Below, in pieces: positions 8,059-15,216 of a stretch of 37,439 nucleotides of DNA. Position 1 is the stretch's first letter; each line of letters opens with the position of its first letter. A program made the translations under genes and the position numbers. The stretch covers positions 1 to 37,439 of the forward strand of contig DWZJ01000051.1 in the NCBI GenBank assembly GCA_019118245.1. The letters run 5' to 3'. The notes beneath the pieces were generated by a model that saw nothing but the letters and a program-made list of their open reading frames with translations, did not search any database and was not told the DNA's origin. This DNA is from Candidatus Oscillibacter excrementigallinarum. Lineage in GTDB: Bacteria; Bacillota; Clostridia; Oscillospirales; Oscillospiraceae.

Positions 8059-8634
8059 TCACACCGCCGCGCCGCCGCTGGTGTCGGCGGTGAAGTAGAC
8101 GAAGTACACGTCCCCCTCGGTGTCGTCTTCAAAGTACTCGGCGAAGGACAGGGAGAAGTCCACGGTGTCGGCGGGGACCTCATAGACCAGCACGCCGGAG
8201 CGCTCCTCATGGATGCCCAGGGAGTACTCGTCGGGGAACTGGTCCTCGGTGGCGGCGGCGATGGGCCAGGCGTAGTCGTCCTCCCCCTCGCCGCCCCACT
8301 GGATCTGGAAGTCGTACCGGCTCATGGGCAGAGATTGCAGGAAGGTACTCTGGACCGCCATGGTCACCACCACCAGCTGCATATCCGCGGCGGCGGTGTA
8401 GCTGTCGTAGCTCTGGCAGATGTAGGCGTCCTCCACGGTAAAGTCGAACCAATAGGTGTGCATGGTGTCCCCCAGATAGCCCAGGCCGCCGCCGGGGACA
8501 TAGCCCTCCTCCTGGTCCTCGGCCTCTTCGCCGGTGGCGCCGTTCTCGTTCCCGCCGCCGCAGGCGGTCAGGGCCCCCAGGCCCACCAGGGCCGCCAGGA
8601 GGACTGCAAACAGTCTTTTACTCTTACGCTTCAT
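8059..8634 (-). CDS. Lipoprotein with DUF4352-like domain
   Basis: A 191-residue predicted lipoprotein: a basic start (MKRKSKR), a hydrophobic segment and a lipobox LTAC with the modified cysteine at residue 25, followed by a Gly/Glu-rich linker to about residue 48. The remaining ~140 residues look like the beta-sandwich DUF4352/MPT63-type domain (GDTMHTYWFDFTVEDA..., MQLVVVTMAVQS, then GVLVYEVPADTVDFSLSF). That assignment is from pattern only. It would face outward on the membrane; ligand and role are unknown. Its stop overlaps the alternative GTG start of tatD, and it begins about 20 bp after the DUF4177 gene, so all three probably form one transcript. Confidence 0.75.
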   Translation of the reverse strand: MKRKSKRLFAVLLAALVGLGALTACGGGNENGATGEEAEDQEEGYVPGGGLGYLGDTMHTYWFDFTVEDAYICQSYDSYTAAADMQLVVVTMAVQSTFLQSLPMSRYDFQIQWGGEGEDDYAWPIAAATEDQFPDEYSLGIHEERSGVLVYEVPADTVDFSLSFAEYFEDDTEGDVYFVYFTADTSGGAAV

Positions 8635-8655
8635 CGCGACTCTCTTTCTCTTCTA

Positions 8656-8856
8656 TCATGTGTTTCCAGCGGGCCGCTCGAAGATCAGGTCGATCTCCTT
8701 GCTGCCGCCCTCGCCGGAAAAGCGGGTGGGGATGTAGCCAACGTACCGCCAGCCCTGGGCGGCCCGCCGGTCGATGATCTCCCGGTGCTGGCAGTCGGCG
8801 TTATTCATCCAGAAGCCTCCGCCCACATACAGGGTCTCGTATTCATACTGGTACAT
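8656..8856 (-). CDS. Small DUF4177-like protein
   Basis: A 66-residue protein starting MYQYEYETLYVGGG and containing AAQGWRYVGYIP followed by IDLIFERP. This pattern (a YEYE strand, an aromatic GW near the middle, and a final F-x-R-P) fits the DUF4177 family, small proteins of unknown function. The ATG at 8856 has a clean AAGGAG site about 8 bases upstream; a longer frame from 8883 lacks one. It has no signal peptide. It lies between metG and the lipoprotein gene on the same strand. No function is proposed. Confidence 0.75.
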   Translation of the reverse strand: MYQYEYETLYVGGGFWMNNADCQHREIIDRRAAQGWRYVGYIPTRFSGEGGSKEIDLIFERPAGNT

Positions 8857-8881
8857 CGGCAGCACTCCTTTCAAATTCCCC

Positions 8882-8944
8882 ACGCGAAACGAATGTTTCG
8901 CGTAAAAAGTTCTTTTTGATTCTTTTTCTTACAAGAAAAAGAAT
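8882..8944. repeat. Composite hairpin repeat, copy 2 (inverted)
   Basis: A 9-bp stem ACGCGAAAC/GTTTCGCGT (8882-8903, loop GAAT), a linker AAAAAGTTCTTTTTG, and a 12-bp stem ATTCTTTTTCTT/AAGAAAAAGAAT (8919-8944, loop AC). Order and linker match the copy at 7196-7254 in reverse orientation: CGCGAA-type palindrome, AAAAGTT/AACTTTT linker, then an A/T-cored hairpin with an AC or GT loop. On the minus strand it lies between metG and the DUF4177 gene and may end part of the metG transcript. Confidence 0.65.
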
Positions 8945-8966
8945 GGATGCCGTATATTTTTGAATG

Positions 8967-10937
8967 TCAGCAGAGCTTGGCCCCGGCGGGGATGGCGTCG
9001 TCCACCATGATGAGGCGGAGCTTCTCCTCGCCGCGCTCGGTGTGGACGGCGGATATGAGCATGCCGTTGGACTCCAGGCCCATCATCTTCCTGGGGGGCA
9101 GGTTGACGATGGCCACCAGGGTCTTGCCCACCAGCTCCTCGGGCTTGTAGTACATGGCGATGCCGGAGAGGATCTGCCGGTCGGCGCCGGTGCCGTCGTC
9201 CAGGGTGAAGCGCAGGAGCTTGTTGGACTTCTTCACGTTCTCGCAGGCCTTCACCTTCACCGCCCGGAAGTCACACTTGCAGAAGGTGTCGAAGTCCACC
9301 GGCTCGGTGAGCTGGGGCTCCACCTCGATGGCGGGGAGGGCGGCCCGCTTGGCGGCCTCGGCGGCCTCCTCCAGCTCCTGGAGGGCCTTCTCCGCGTCCA
9401 CCCGGGGGAACAGGTTCTCGCCCTTGGTCACGGCGGCGGTCTCGCTGAGGCCGCCCCAGGCGGCCACGCTGTCCCAGGTCCGCAGGTCCGCCCCCGCGCC
9501 GATCTGGCCGAAGAGTTTCTCCATGCTCTCGGGCATGAAGGGGGTCAGGAGCACGCCGCAGATCCGGGTGGCCTCCAGCAGGTTGTAGAGCACCCGGGCC
9601 AGGCGGGGCCCGTTGGCCTCCATGTCCTTGGCCAGGGCCCAGGGGGCGTTCTCGTCAATATACTTGTTGGCCCGCTGGACCACCTTGAAGATCTCCTCCA
9701 GGGCGTTCTGGAACTGGTAGCGCTCCATCTGGGCCTCGTAGCGGTCCCGGAGGGAGGAGGCCATCTCCAGGAGGGGAGCGTCCTTCTCCGGGTCCTCCGC
9801 CTGGTCCCCGGGCAGGCTGCCGCCGAAGTACTTGCCCACCATGGCGGTGGTGCGGCTGACCAGGTTGCCCAGGTCGTTGGCCAGGTCCGTGTTGATGGTC
9901 TGGATCAGCAGCTCGTTGGAGAAGTTGCCGTCGGAGCCGAAGGGGAAGGTCCGCAGCAGGAAGAAGCGCAGGGCGTCCACCCCGAACTTCTCCGCCAGGA
10001 TATAGGGGTCCACCACGTTGCCCTTGGACTTGGACATCTTGCCGCCGTCCAGGAGCAGCCAGCCGTGGCCGTAGACCTTCTTGGGCAGGGGCAGGTCCAG
10101 GCTCATGAGCATGGCGGGCCAGATGATGGAGTGGAAGCGGACGATCTCCTTGCCCACGAAGTGGACGTCAGCGGGCCAGAACTTCTCCAGGTCGCCGTAC
10201 TTGTCGTTCTCAAAGCCCAGGGCGGTCATGTAGTTGAACAGGGCGTCGATCCACACGTACACCACATGGCCAGGGTCGAAGTCCACGGGGACGCCCCAGG
10301 TGAAGCTGGTCCGGGACACGCACAGGTCCTCCAGGCCGGGCTTGATGAAGTTGTTCACCATCTCGTTGACCCGGGAGCGGGGCTCCAGGAAGTCCGTGTT
10401 CTCCAGCAGGTCCTGGATGCGGCCGGCGTACTTGCTCAGGCGGAAGAAGTAGGCCTCCTCCTCCGCGTCCTGGACCTCCCGGCCGCAGTCGGGGCACTTG
10501 CCGTCCACCAGCTGGCTCTCGGTCCAGAAGGACTCGCAGGGGGTGCAGTACTTGCCCTTGTAGGTGCCCTTATAGATGTCGCCCTTGTCGTACATCTTCT
10601 TGAAGATCTTCTGGACGCTCTCCACATGGTGGTCATCCGTGGTGCGGATGAACCGGTCGTTGGAGATGTTCATCAGCTTCCACAGGTCCTTGACGCCCCG
10701 GTCCCCCTCCACGATGTTGTCCACAAACTCCTTGGGGGTGACGCCGGCCTCCTTGGCCTTGGTCTCGATCTTCTGGCCGTGCTCGTCGGTGCCGGTGAGG
10801 AACATGACGTCCTCCCCCTTCAGCCGGTGATAGCGGGCCAGAGTATCCGTGGCCACAGTGCAGTAGGTGTGGCCGATGTGGAGCTTGTCCGAGGGGTAGT
10901 AGATGGGGGTGGTGATATAGAACTTCTTCTTTTCCAT
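8967..10937 (-). CDS. metG: Methionine--tRNA ligase
   Basis: This 656-residue enzyme charges tRNA-Met with methionine using ATP. The class I signature HIGH is at residues 20-23 and KMSKS at 300-304. The zinc knuckle has four cysteines (131, 134, 148, 151) in the CP insertion, and the anticodon-binding helical domain follows. The C-terminal ~100 residues form an EMAP/Trbp111-type tRNA-binding domain (CDFRAVKVKACENVKKSNKLLRF, then the PPRKMMGLESNGM segment), as in the dimeric bacterial enzymes. The ATG at 10937 has a GGAGAAC site. A strong promoter lies upstream (10% of the way into the divergent spacer from the start); no T-box leader is apparent in the ~60-base leader, so tRNA-responsive control is unlikely. 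Confidence 0.97.
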   Translation of the reverse strand: MEKKKFYITTPIYYPSDKLHIGHTYCTVATDTLARYHRLKGEDVMFLTGTDEHGQKIETKAKEAGVTPKEFVDNIVEGDRGVKDLWKLMNISNDRFIRTTDDHHVESVQKIFKKMYDKGDIYKGTYKGKYCTPCESFWTESQLVDGKCPDCGREVQDAEEEAYFFRLSKYAGRIQDLLENTDFLEPRSRVNEMVNNFIKPGLEDLCVSRTSFTWGVPVDFDPGHVVYVWIDALFNYMTALGFENDKYGDLEKFWPADVHFVGKEIVRFHSIIWPAMLMSLDLPLPKKVYGHGWLLLDGGKMSKSKGNVVDPYILAEKFGVDALRFFLLRTFPFGSDGNFSNELLIQTINTDLANDLGNLVSRTTAMVGKYFGGSLPGDQAEDPEKDAPLLEMASSLRDRYEAQMERYQFQNALEEIFKVVQRANKYIDENAPWALAKDMEANGPRLARVLYNLLEATRICGVLLTPFMPESMEKLFGQIGAGADLRTWDSVAAWGGLSETAAVTKGENLFPRVDAEKALQELEEAAEAAKRAALPAIEVEPQLTEPVDFDTFCKCDFRAVKVKACENVKKSNKLLRFTLDDGTGADRQILSGIAMYYKPEELVGKTLVAIVNLPPRKMMGLESNGMLISAVHTERGEEKLRLIMVDDAIPAGAKLC

Positions 10938-11000
10938 GGGTGTTCTCCTTTACAAACGGCCGCTCCGAATGGAAGAGGGCCGGTATTTGCCTGAATCTTT

Positions 11001-11029
11001 ATTATAGTTGCAGCCACTGGAAAATACAA
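11001..11029 (-). promoter_or_regulatory. Promoter of metG
   Basis: On the minus strand, TTGTAT (11024-11029) and a perfect TATAAT (11001-11006) are separated by 17 bases, a sigma-A-type promoter. The leader to the metG ATG is roughly 55-60 bases. The spacer also carries the start signals of the divergent XRE gene. Confidence 0.75.
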
Positions 11030-11145
11030 GTGGAGAAACCAAAAAGAGGCCGTTTCCGGACCTAGCAGCACGGAAAGCCACAGCTTAACCACAGGTTGTT
11101 TTACAAAACCAGCCGCCGGTGGTATGCTGAGGCGGGGGTGATGAC

Positions 11146-11907
11146 ATGGAGCCCGGTAAATTTGGCCCATATCTGCGGGAGCTGCGCACCCGGCGGGGGC
11201 TGACCCAGGAGCAGGTGGCGGAGGCGCTCCGGGTCTCCGGCGCCGCCGTCAGCAAGTGGGAAAACGGAAAATGCCTGCCGGACCTGACAAAGCTGGAGGC
11301 GCTGGCTGAGGTTTTGGGTGTCGGCATATTGGACCTGATGCGATGCGGCGCAGCTCCCGCTCCGCGCCTGGCTCCAGAGAATGCCGGTCCAGACCCGGCA
11401 GCGCAGTCTTGGCGGCATCAAGCCCGGGGAGCGGCAGTTCTCCTGATCTTCACGGCGCTGGTGATCTTCTTGCAGTATTTCCCCCTCCACCGGGTGGTCC
11501 AAGTCTGGCAGCCCAGCTGGTATGAGACGGGAGAGATCTCCCAGCTGGCCTACGTGGGCTCCCGGGAGGAATGGCAGACCGCCCAGCCGGTACTGGAACT
11601 GGCGGAGCAGGCGTTTTCCGATCTCAGTCTGACAGAGGCGGAAGCCGCTGTCCGCTACGGCGAATTGCGCCGCTACTGCTTCCCACGGGACCGTTACCCC
11701 GAAGTCGTCCGGGAGGAACACGACCTGGACCTGTGGTCCGCCCACTTCTCCGGCAGTTCCGGCCAGATGTGGGTGTTCTATTCCCAGGAGGGATATGACG
11801 CGGCAGGGAACCGCAAGGCCGGAAGCTGGCGCGTCCCCTCCCTCTGGTACCTGGAACGGGCCCTGGACGGGACGTGGGAGGTCATTTATATTAAGGAACA
11901 CCCGTAG
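11146..11907 (+). CDS. Membrane-anchored XRE family regulator
   Basis: A 253-residue protein. Residues about 6-60 form a Cro/C1-type helix-turn-helix (LRELRTRRGLTQEQVAEALR, then VSGAAVSKWENGKCLP). After a Pro/Ala-rich linker comes one hydrophobic segment (about 97-113, AVLLIFTALVIFLQYF), and the last ~135 residues would be outside the cell. They include many Trp and Tyr but match no domain I recognise. A one-span protein with an inside DNA-binding domain suggests a sensor-regulator, which is inference. The ATG at 11146 has a weak GGGGGTGA site. It is divergent from metG and lies ahead of exoA, which has its own promoter. Confidence 0.8.
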   Translation: MEPGKFGPYLRELRTRRGLTQEQVAEALRVSGAAVSKWENGKCLPDLTKLEALAEVLGVGILDLMRCGAAPAPRLAPENAGPDPAAQSWRHQARGAAVLLIFTALVIFLQYFPLHRVVQVWQPSWYETGEISQLAYVGSREEWQTAQPVLELAEQAFSDLSLTEAEAAVRYGELRRYCFPRDRYPEVVREEHDLDLWSAHFSGSSGQMWVFYSQEGYDAAGNRKAGSWRVPSLWYLERALDGTWEVIYIKEHP

Positions 11908-11946
11908 CCTGGCGGCCTAACTATTCCAGGAAGAATGATCCATTCC

Positions 11947-11974
11947 GGGCCGATGAGGGCATCGGCCCCCACGG
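11947..11974 (+). repeat. GATG/CATC hairpin repeat, copy upstream of exoA
   Basis: A 9-bp perfect stem GGGCCGATG/CATCGGCCC (11947-11968, loop AGGG) followed by CCACGG. A sister copy at 12862-12889 on the other side of exoA has the same layout in the same orientation, with a C-G pair exchanged for G-C. Confidence 0.7.
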
Positions 11975-11995
11975 ATACGGCATTCCCTCTGGGGA

Positions 11996-12024
11996 TTGTA
12001 TTTTCCCAGGAAATCCGATACAAT
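11996..12024 (+). promoter_or_regulatory. Promoter of exoA
   Basis: TTGTAT (11996-12001) and TACAAT (12019-12024) with 17 bases between them. The ribosome binding site AAGGAGG (12051-12057) and the ATG at 12064 follow about 40 bases downstream. Confidence 0.7.
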
Positions 12025-12063
12025 ATGGACGCTGTATCATCCATATTACAAAGGAGGACCCCT

Positions 12064-12819
12064 ATGCGACTGGTATCCTGGAACGTCAACGGCCTGCGGG
12101 CCTGCCTGGGCAAGGGCTTTCTGGACTTCTGCGCCTTCGCCGACGCGGACATCATCTGCCTGCAGGAGACGAAGATGCGCCCGGAGCAGGCATCCTTCGA
12201 CCTGCCGGGCTATCACCGCTACTGGAACAGCGCCGACAAGGCCGGCTATTCCGGCACCGCGATCTTCACCCGGCAGGAGCCCATGAATGTCACCTATGAC
12301 TTCGGCATCGACGAGCACCGCCACGAGGGCCGGGTCATCACCGCCGAGTACCCGGACTTCTACCTGGTGTGCTGCTACACCCCCAACTCCAAGGACCAGC
12401 TGGCCCGGCTGGACTACCGCATGGCCTGGGAGGACGACATCCGGGACTATCTGCTGGAACTGGACGCCCAAAAGCCCGTGGTGTACTGCGGGGACCTGAA
12501 CGTGGCCCACCAGGAGATCGATATCAAAAATCCCGGCCCCAACCGCCGGAATCCCGGCTTCACCGACGAGGAGCGGGAAAAGATGACAAAGCTCCTCTCC
12601 AGCGGGTTTATTGACACCTTCCGGTATCTGTACCCGGACAAGACCGGGGCCTACTCCTGGTGGAGCTACCGCTTCAACGCCCGGAAGAACAACGCCGGGT
12701 GGCGGATCGACTATTTTCTCGTATCGGAGCGGCTGAAGGACAAGATCCAAAACGCTGACATCTGGAGCGAGGTGCTGGGCAGTGACCACTGCCCGGTGGT
12801 GCTGGAGTTGGATGTATAA
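12064..12819 (+). CDS. exoA: Exodeoxyribonuclease III / AP endonuclease
   Basis: A 251-residue member of the exonuclease III family (endonuclease/exonuclease/phosphatase fold), which cleaves 5' to abasic sites and removes 3' blocks in base excision repair. The start MRLVSWNVNGLRA carries the active-site Asn; LQETKM has the metal-binding Glu; GDLNVAHQEIDIKNP has the catalytic Asp and Asn; and SDHCPVVLELDV supplies the final Asp-His pair. The length is normal. A longer in-frame extension exists, but the ATG at 12064, exactly after AAGGAGG, starts at the conserved N-terminus. It has its own promoter and is flanked by a hairpin repeat on each side. Symbol by similarity to B. subtilis exoA (xth in E. 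coli). Confidence 0.95.
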   Translation: MRLVSWNVNGLRACLGKGFLDFCAFADADIICLQETKMRPEQASFDLPGYHRYWNSADKAGYSGTAIFTRQEPMNVTYDFGIDEHRHEGRVITAEYPDFYLVCCYTPNSKDQLARLDYRMAWEDDIRDYLLELDAQKPVVYCGDLNVAHQEIDIKNPGPNRRNPGFTDEEREKMTKLLSSGFIDTFRYLYPDKTGAYSWWSYRFNARKNNAGWRIDYFLVSERLKDKIQNADIWSEVLGSDHCPVVLELDV

Positions 12820-12939
12820 GGCCCCATTGGGGGCGCAGGGGAGCTGGCTTGAGGATCCGGCGGGCGGATGTGGGCATCCGCCCCTGCGGCCTCCCCAAGG
12901 AGAACAACCTCCGGGCCGGCGGGGCGCAGGGGGATGTCC
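12820..12939. repeat. GATG/CATC hairpin repeat, copy downstream of exoA
   Basis: The spacer between the convergent exoA and gpr genes holds a 9-bp perfect stem GGGCGGATG/CATCCGCCC (12862-12883, loop TGGG) followed by CTGCGG. It has no T tract, so although it may end transcription weakly it looks more like a dispersed repeat. It matches the copy at 11947-11974. Nothing else is evident in the spacer. Confidence 0.6.
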
Positions 12940-13836
12940 TCAGCTCAGCAGGGCGTTCATCTCCTCGATCTCCAGGTCCTGGAGGGCCCAGTTGATGCCA
13001 TAGCCCACCACCTTGGAGAGGTCCCGCACCTGCTGGTCGATGTCCCGGGTGGTGACCATGAAGGCCTCGTGCTCTCCCCGGAGCCGGTCCTCGTCGATTT
13101 TTTCCACACCGGACTCCTCCAGCACATCCGCCGCCAGGGTGGCGGAGTCCACCACCGTGGGCACGCCGATGGCGAACACCGGCACCCCCAGGGTCTCCTG
13201 GTTCAGGGCGGAGCGGTGGTTCCCCACGCCGGAGCCGGGGATGATGCCCGTGTCGCTGAGCTGCACGGTGGCGCACACCCGCCCGCACCGGCGGGATGCC
13301 AGGGCATCGATGGCCAAAACCATGGCGGGCTGCACCTCCGCCACCAGACCCCGCACCGCCTCGGCGGATTCCACGCCGGTGGTGCCCAGCACGCCGGTGC
13401 GGAAGGCCGAGACCTGCCGGAACCCGGCGAACTGCTTGGGCATGGCGGAGAGCAGGTGCCGGGTGATCAGCACGCTGTCCAGGGCCAGGGGGCCGATGGC
13501 GTCCGGCGTCATGGCGGCATTGCCCAGTCCCACGACTAAGACGGCGCCCTCCGGCGGCAGCAGGGCTTTCAGCTCCGTGCCCACGGCCCGGACCGCCCGC
13601 TCGAAAAAGTCCGCCTTCCGCTGCCAGAAGGTGGTGAGATCAATGGTGAAATAGCTGCCCTGGGGCTTGCCCAGGGCTTCCTCCCCCCGGTGGTCCAGAA
13701 TGTCCACCCGGGTGACGGGGTAGCCCTCCAGCTTTCGTTTGGTGGCCTTCACCCCCATGAGGCGGGTGGTCCGCTCCGCGGACTCCTGCCAGAGTTCCCG
13801 GGCCTCCAGGGCCAGGTCTGTACGTTTCGTGAACAT
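12940..13836 (-). CDS. gpr: Spore germination protease GPR
   Basis: GPR is the aspartic-type endopeptidase (MEROPS A25) that degrades small acid-soluble spore proteins at germination; it is made as a zymogen in the forespore. The 298-residue product has the family segments RTDLALEAREL at the N-terminus, VLVVGLGNAAMTPDAIGPLA in the middle, and SGVGNHRSALNQETLG plus FAIGVPTVVDSATL near residues 210-245. A GTG-initiated frame begins at 13857, but the ATG at 13836 sits about 8 bases after GGGAGGCGG and gives the usual N-terminus. A forespore (sigma-G) promoter would be expected; I could not identify one with confidence. It is direct evidence that this organism descends from spore formers. Confidence 0.95.
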   Translation of the reverse strand: MFTKRTDLALEARELWQESAERTTRLMGVKATKRKLEGYPVTRVDILDHRGEEALGKPQGSYFTIDLTTFWQRKADFFERAVRAVGTELKALLPPEGAVLVVGLGNAAMTPDAIGPLALDSVLITRHLLSAMPKQFAGFRQVSAFRTGVLGTTGVESAEAVRGLVAEVQPAMVLAIDALASRRCGRVCATVQLSDTGIIPGSGVGNHRSALNQETLGVPVFAIGVPTVVDSATLAADVLEESGVEKIDEDRLRGEHEAFMVTTRDIDQQVRDLSKVVGYGINWALQDLEIEEMNALLS

Positions 13837-13937
13837 CGCGAGCCGCCTCCCAAACACAAAATCTTGTGGTCTGGTCCCTAGGTTTTGCGTTCGGCGGCAC
13901 GATATACAATTTTGGGCCGAAAAATATAAAAAAAAGC

Positions 13938-13966
13938 TTGCTTTTTGTGCCGTTCCATGCTAAAAT
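13938..13966 (+). promoter_or_regulatory. Promoter of rpsT
   Basis: TTGCTT (13938-13943) and TAAAAT (13961-13966) with a 17-base spacer, in an AT-rich stretch. The -35 overlaps a small palindrome (AAAAAGC TT GCTTTTT). Transcription would begin near 13974, just before the leader hairpin. Confidence 0.65.
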
Positions 13967-13979
13967 ATCATTCTGCATG

Positions 13980-13997
13980 GTGGGAACTGGTTCCCAC
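13980..13997 (+). promoter_or_regulatory. Leader hairpin of rpsT
   Basis: GTGGGAAC and GTTCCCAC form a perfect 8-bp inverted repeat separated by TG. It lies in the expected 5' leader of rpsT, about 18 bases before the ribosome binding site. S20 is known to control its own synthesis in E. coli; whether this hairpin does so here is inference. Confidence 0.45.
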
Positions 13998-14029
13998 AGT
14001 CAAATTTTCTGCCTAAGGAGGTGTTTGGT

Positions 14030-14293
14030 TTGCCGAATATCAAGTCTGCCAAGAAGCGCGTTCTGATCGCCGAAGTGCGCAACGCCCGCAACAAGGCCGC
14101 GAAGTCCGAACTGAAGACCGCCATCAAGAAGTTCGAGGCTGCTGCCGCAGAAGGCAATCGCACCGAGGCCGATGGCGCATACAAGGTTGCTGTGAAGAAA
14201 GTCGATCAGGCTGTTGCCAAGGGCATCATGCACAAGAACACGGCCGCTCATCGCAAGAGCGCCATGACCCTGAAGCTCAATAAGATCGGCTGA
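14030..14293 (+). CDS. rpsT: 30S ribosomal protein S20
   Basis: A basic 87-residue protein that binds 16S rRNA early in 30S assembly. The N-terminus MPNIKSAKKRVLIAEVRNARNKA and the later MHKNTAAHRKSAMTLKLNK segment are diagnostic. The start is a TTG at 14030: AGGAGG (14016-14021) lies 8 bases before it, whereas the in-frame GTG at 14021 falls inside the ribosome binding site itself. TTG starts are known for rpsT in other bacteria and go with autogenous control. It is transcribed alone, with its own promoter and terminator, divergent from gpr. Codon use is less GC-biased than in its neighbours, as for a highly expressed gene. Confidence 0.97.
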   Translation: MPNIKSAKKRVLIAEVRNARNKAAKSELKTAIKKFEAAAAEGNRTEADGAYKVAVKKVDQAVAKGIMHKNTAAHRKSAMTLKLNKIG

Positions 14294-14306
14294 GCATATC
14301 GGACTG

Positions 14307-14335
14307 AAAGGACATCCGCAGGGATGTCCTTTTTT
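14307..14335 (+). terminator. Terminator of rpsT
   Basis: AAAGGACATCC (14307-14317) pairs with GGATGTCCTTT (14322-14332) around a GCAG loop and is followed by further T residues, an intrinsic terminator 14 bases after the rpsT stop. Confidence 0.92.
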
Positions 14336-14390
14336 GTTTTCTGGACCGGGGACTTTTCCCGCTCCTGGCCCTTTTCTTTTCCACAATGCG

Positions 14391-14399
14391 TGTTATAAT
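14391..14399 (+). promoter_or_regulatory. Extended -10 promoter of the tatD-radical SAM operon
   Basis: TGTTATAAT is an exact TGnTATAAT extended -10 element (TATAAT at 14394-14399). No good -35 is present, which such promoters tolerate. The tatD start is 41 bases further on. Confidence 0.6.
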
Positions 14400-14439
14400 C
14401 GACCATAGAAACAAATCACTTTCCCAAGAGGTGACTGCC

Positions 14440-15216
14440 ATGATGCTGTTTGACACCCATGCCCACTACAATGACAACGCCTTTGACCGGGACCGGGAGG
14501 ACCTGCTGGACGCCCTGCCCGATGCCGAGGTGGGGGCGGTGGTGATTCCCGGGGTGGATATCGAGAGCTCCCGCTCCGCCCTGGCGTTGGCGGAGGGCCG
14601 CTCCTGGCTGTTCGCCGCCGTGGGCTTCCACCCGGAGGACTGCGCCGGCTGCACGGACGGGGACTTTGACACCATCCGGGACCTGTGCCGTTCTGAGAAG
14701 GTGGTGGCCATCGGGGAGATCGGCCTGGACTACTACTGGGCGGAGAACCCACCGAAGGAGTTCCAGCAGATGGTGTTCCGCCGCCAGCTCCAGATGGCGC
14801 TGGAACTGGACCTGCCGGTGATCGTCCACGACCGGGAGGCCCACGGGGACTGCCTGGAGATCGTGAAGGAGTTCCCCGGCGTCCGGGGCGTGTTCCACTG
14901 CTTCTCCGGCAGCCCGGAGATGGCGGAGGAGCTCTTGAAGCGGGGCTGGTACCTGGGCTTCGACGGGCCTGTCACCTACAAGAACGCCCGCCGGGCGCCG
15001 GAGGTGGTGGCCGTGACGCCCCTGGATCGGATCGTGGTGGAGACAGACGCCCCCTACATGAGCCCGGTGCCCAACCGGGGCAGGCGGAACGACAGCCGGA
15101 ATCTGCCCTACATTGTGGAAAAACTGGCGGCGTGGAAGGGCATCTCGCCGGAGGAGATGACGGAGGCCACCTGGCACAACGGCCTGCGGCTGTTCAGGCT
15201 GGAGGGGAAGGTATGA
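14440..15216 (+). CDS. Second TatD family hydrolase (radical SAM-linked)
   Basis: A 258-residue TatD-type metal-dependent hydrolase. The ligands are all present: HxH in FDTHAHYND, Glu in AIGEIGLDYYW, His in PVIVHDREAHGD and GVFHCFSG, and Asp in VETDAPY. It is strongly similar to the TatD at 7265-8047 across its length, so the two are paralogues. The ATG at 14440 follows GAGGTG; the next ATG is adjacent. Its stop overlaps the lipoprotein start as ATGA, and a radical SAM gene of the TatD-associated type follows, so this copy probably belongs to that specialised pairing while the other sits in the metG locus. Nuclease activity is family knowledge; the substrate is unknown. Confidence 0.92.
   Translation: MMLFDTHAHYNDNAFDRDREDLLDALPDAEVGAVVIPGVDIESSRSALALAEGRSWLFAAVGFHPEDCAGCTDGDFDTIRDLCRSEKVVAIGEIGLDYYWAENPPKEFQQMVFRRQLQMALELDLPVIVHDREAHGDCLEIVKEFPGVRGVFHCFSGSPEMAEELLKRGWYLGFDGPVTYKNARRAPEVVAVTPLDRIVVETDAPYMSPVPNRGRRNDSRNLPYIVEKLAAWKGISPEEMTEATWHNGLRLFRLEGKV

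Noticed and set aside
8964-10994. 676-codon open frame on the plus strand opposite metG
   Set aside because: It lies wholly antisense to a certain gene, has composition typical of antisense frames in GC-rich DNA (rich in Leu, Val, His, Gly, Gln) and no family resemblance or ribosome binding site.
10938-11145. T-box riboswitch ahead of metG
   Set aside because: The leader from the predicted promoter is only about 60 bases, with no T-box sequence or antiterminator fold.
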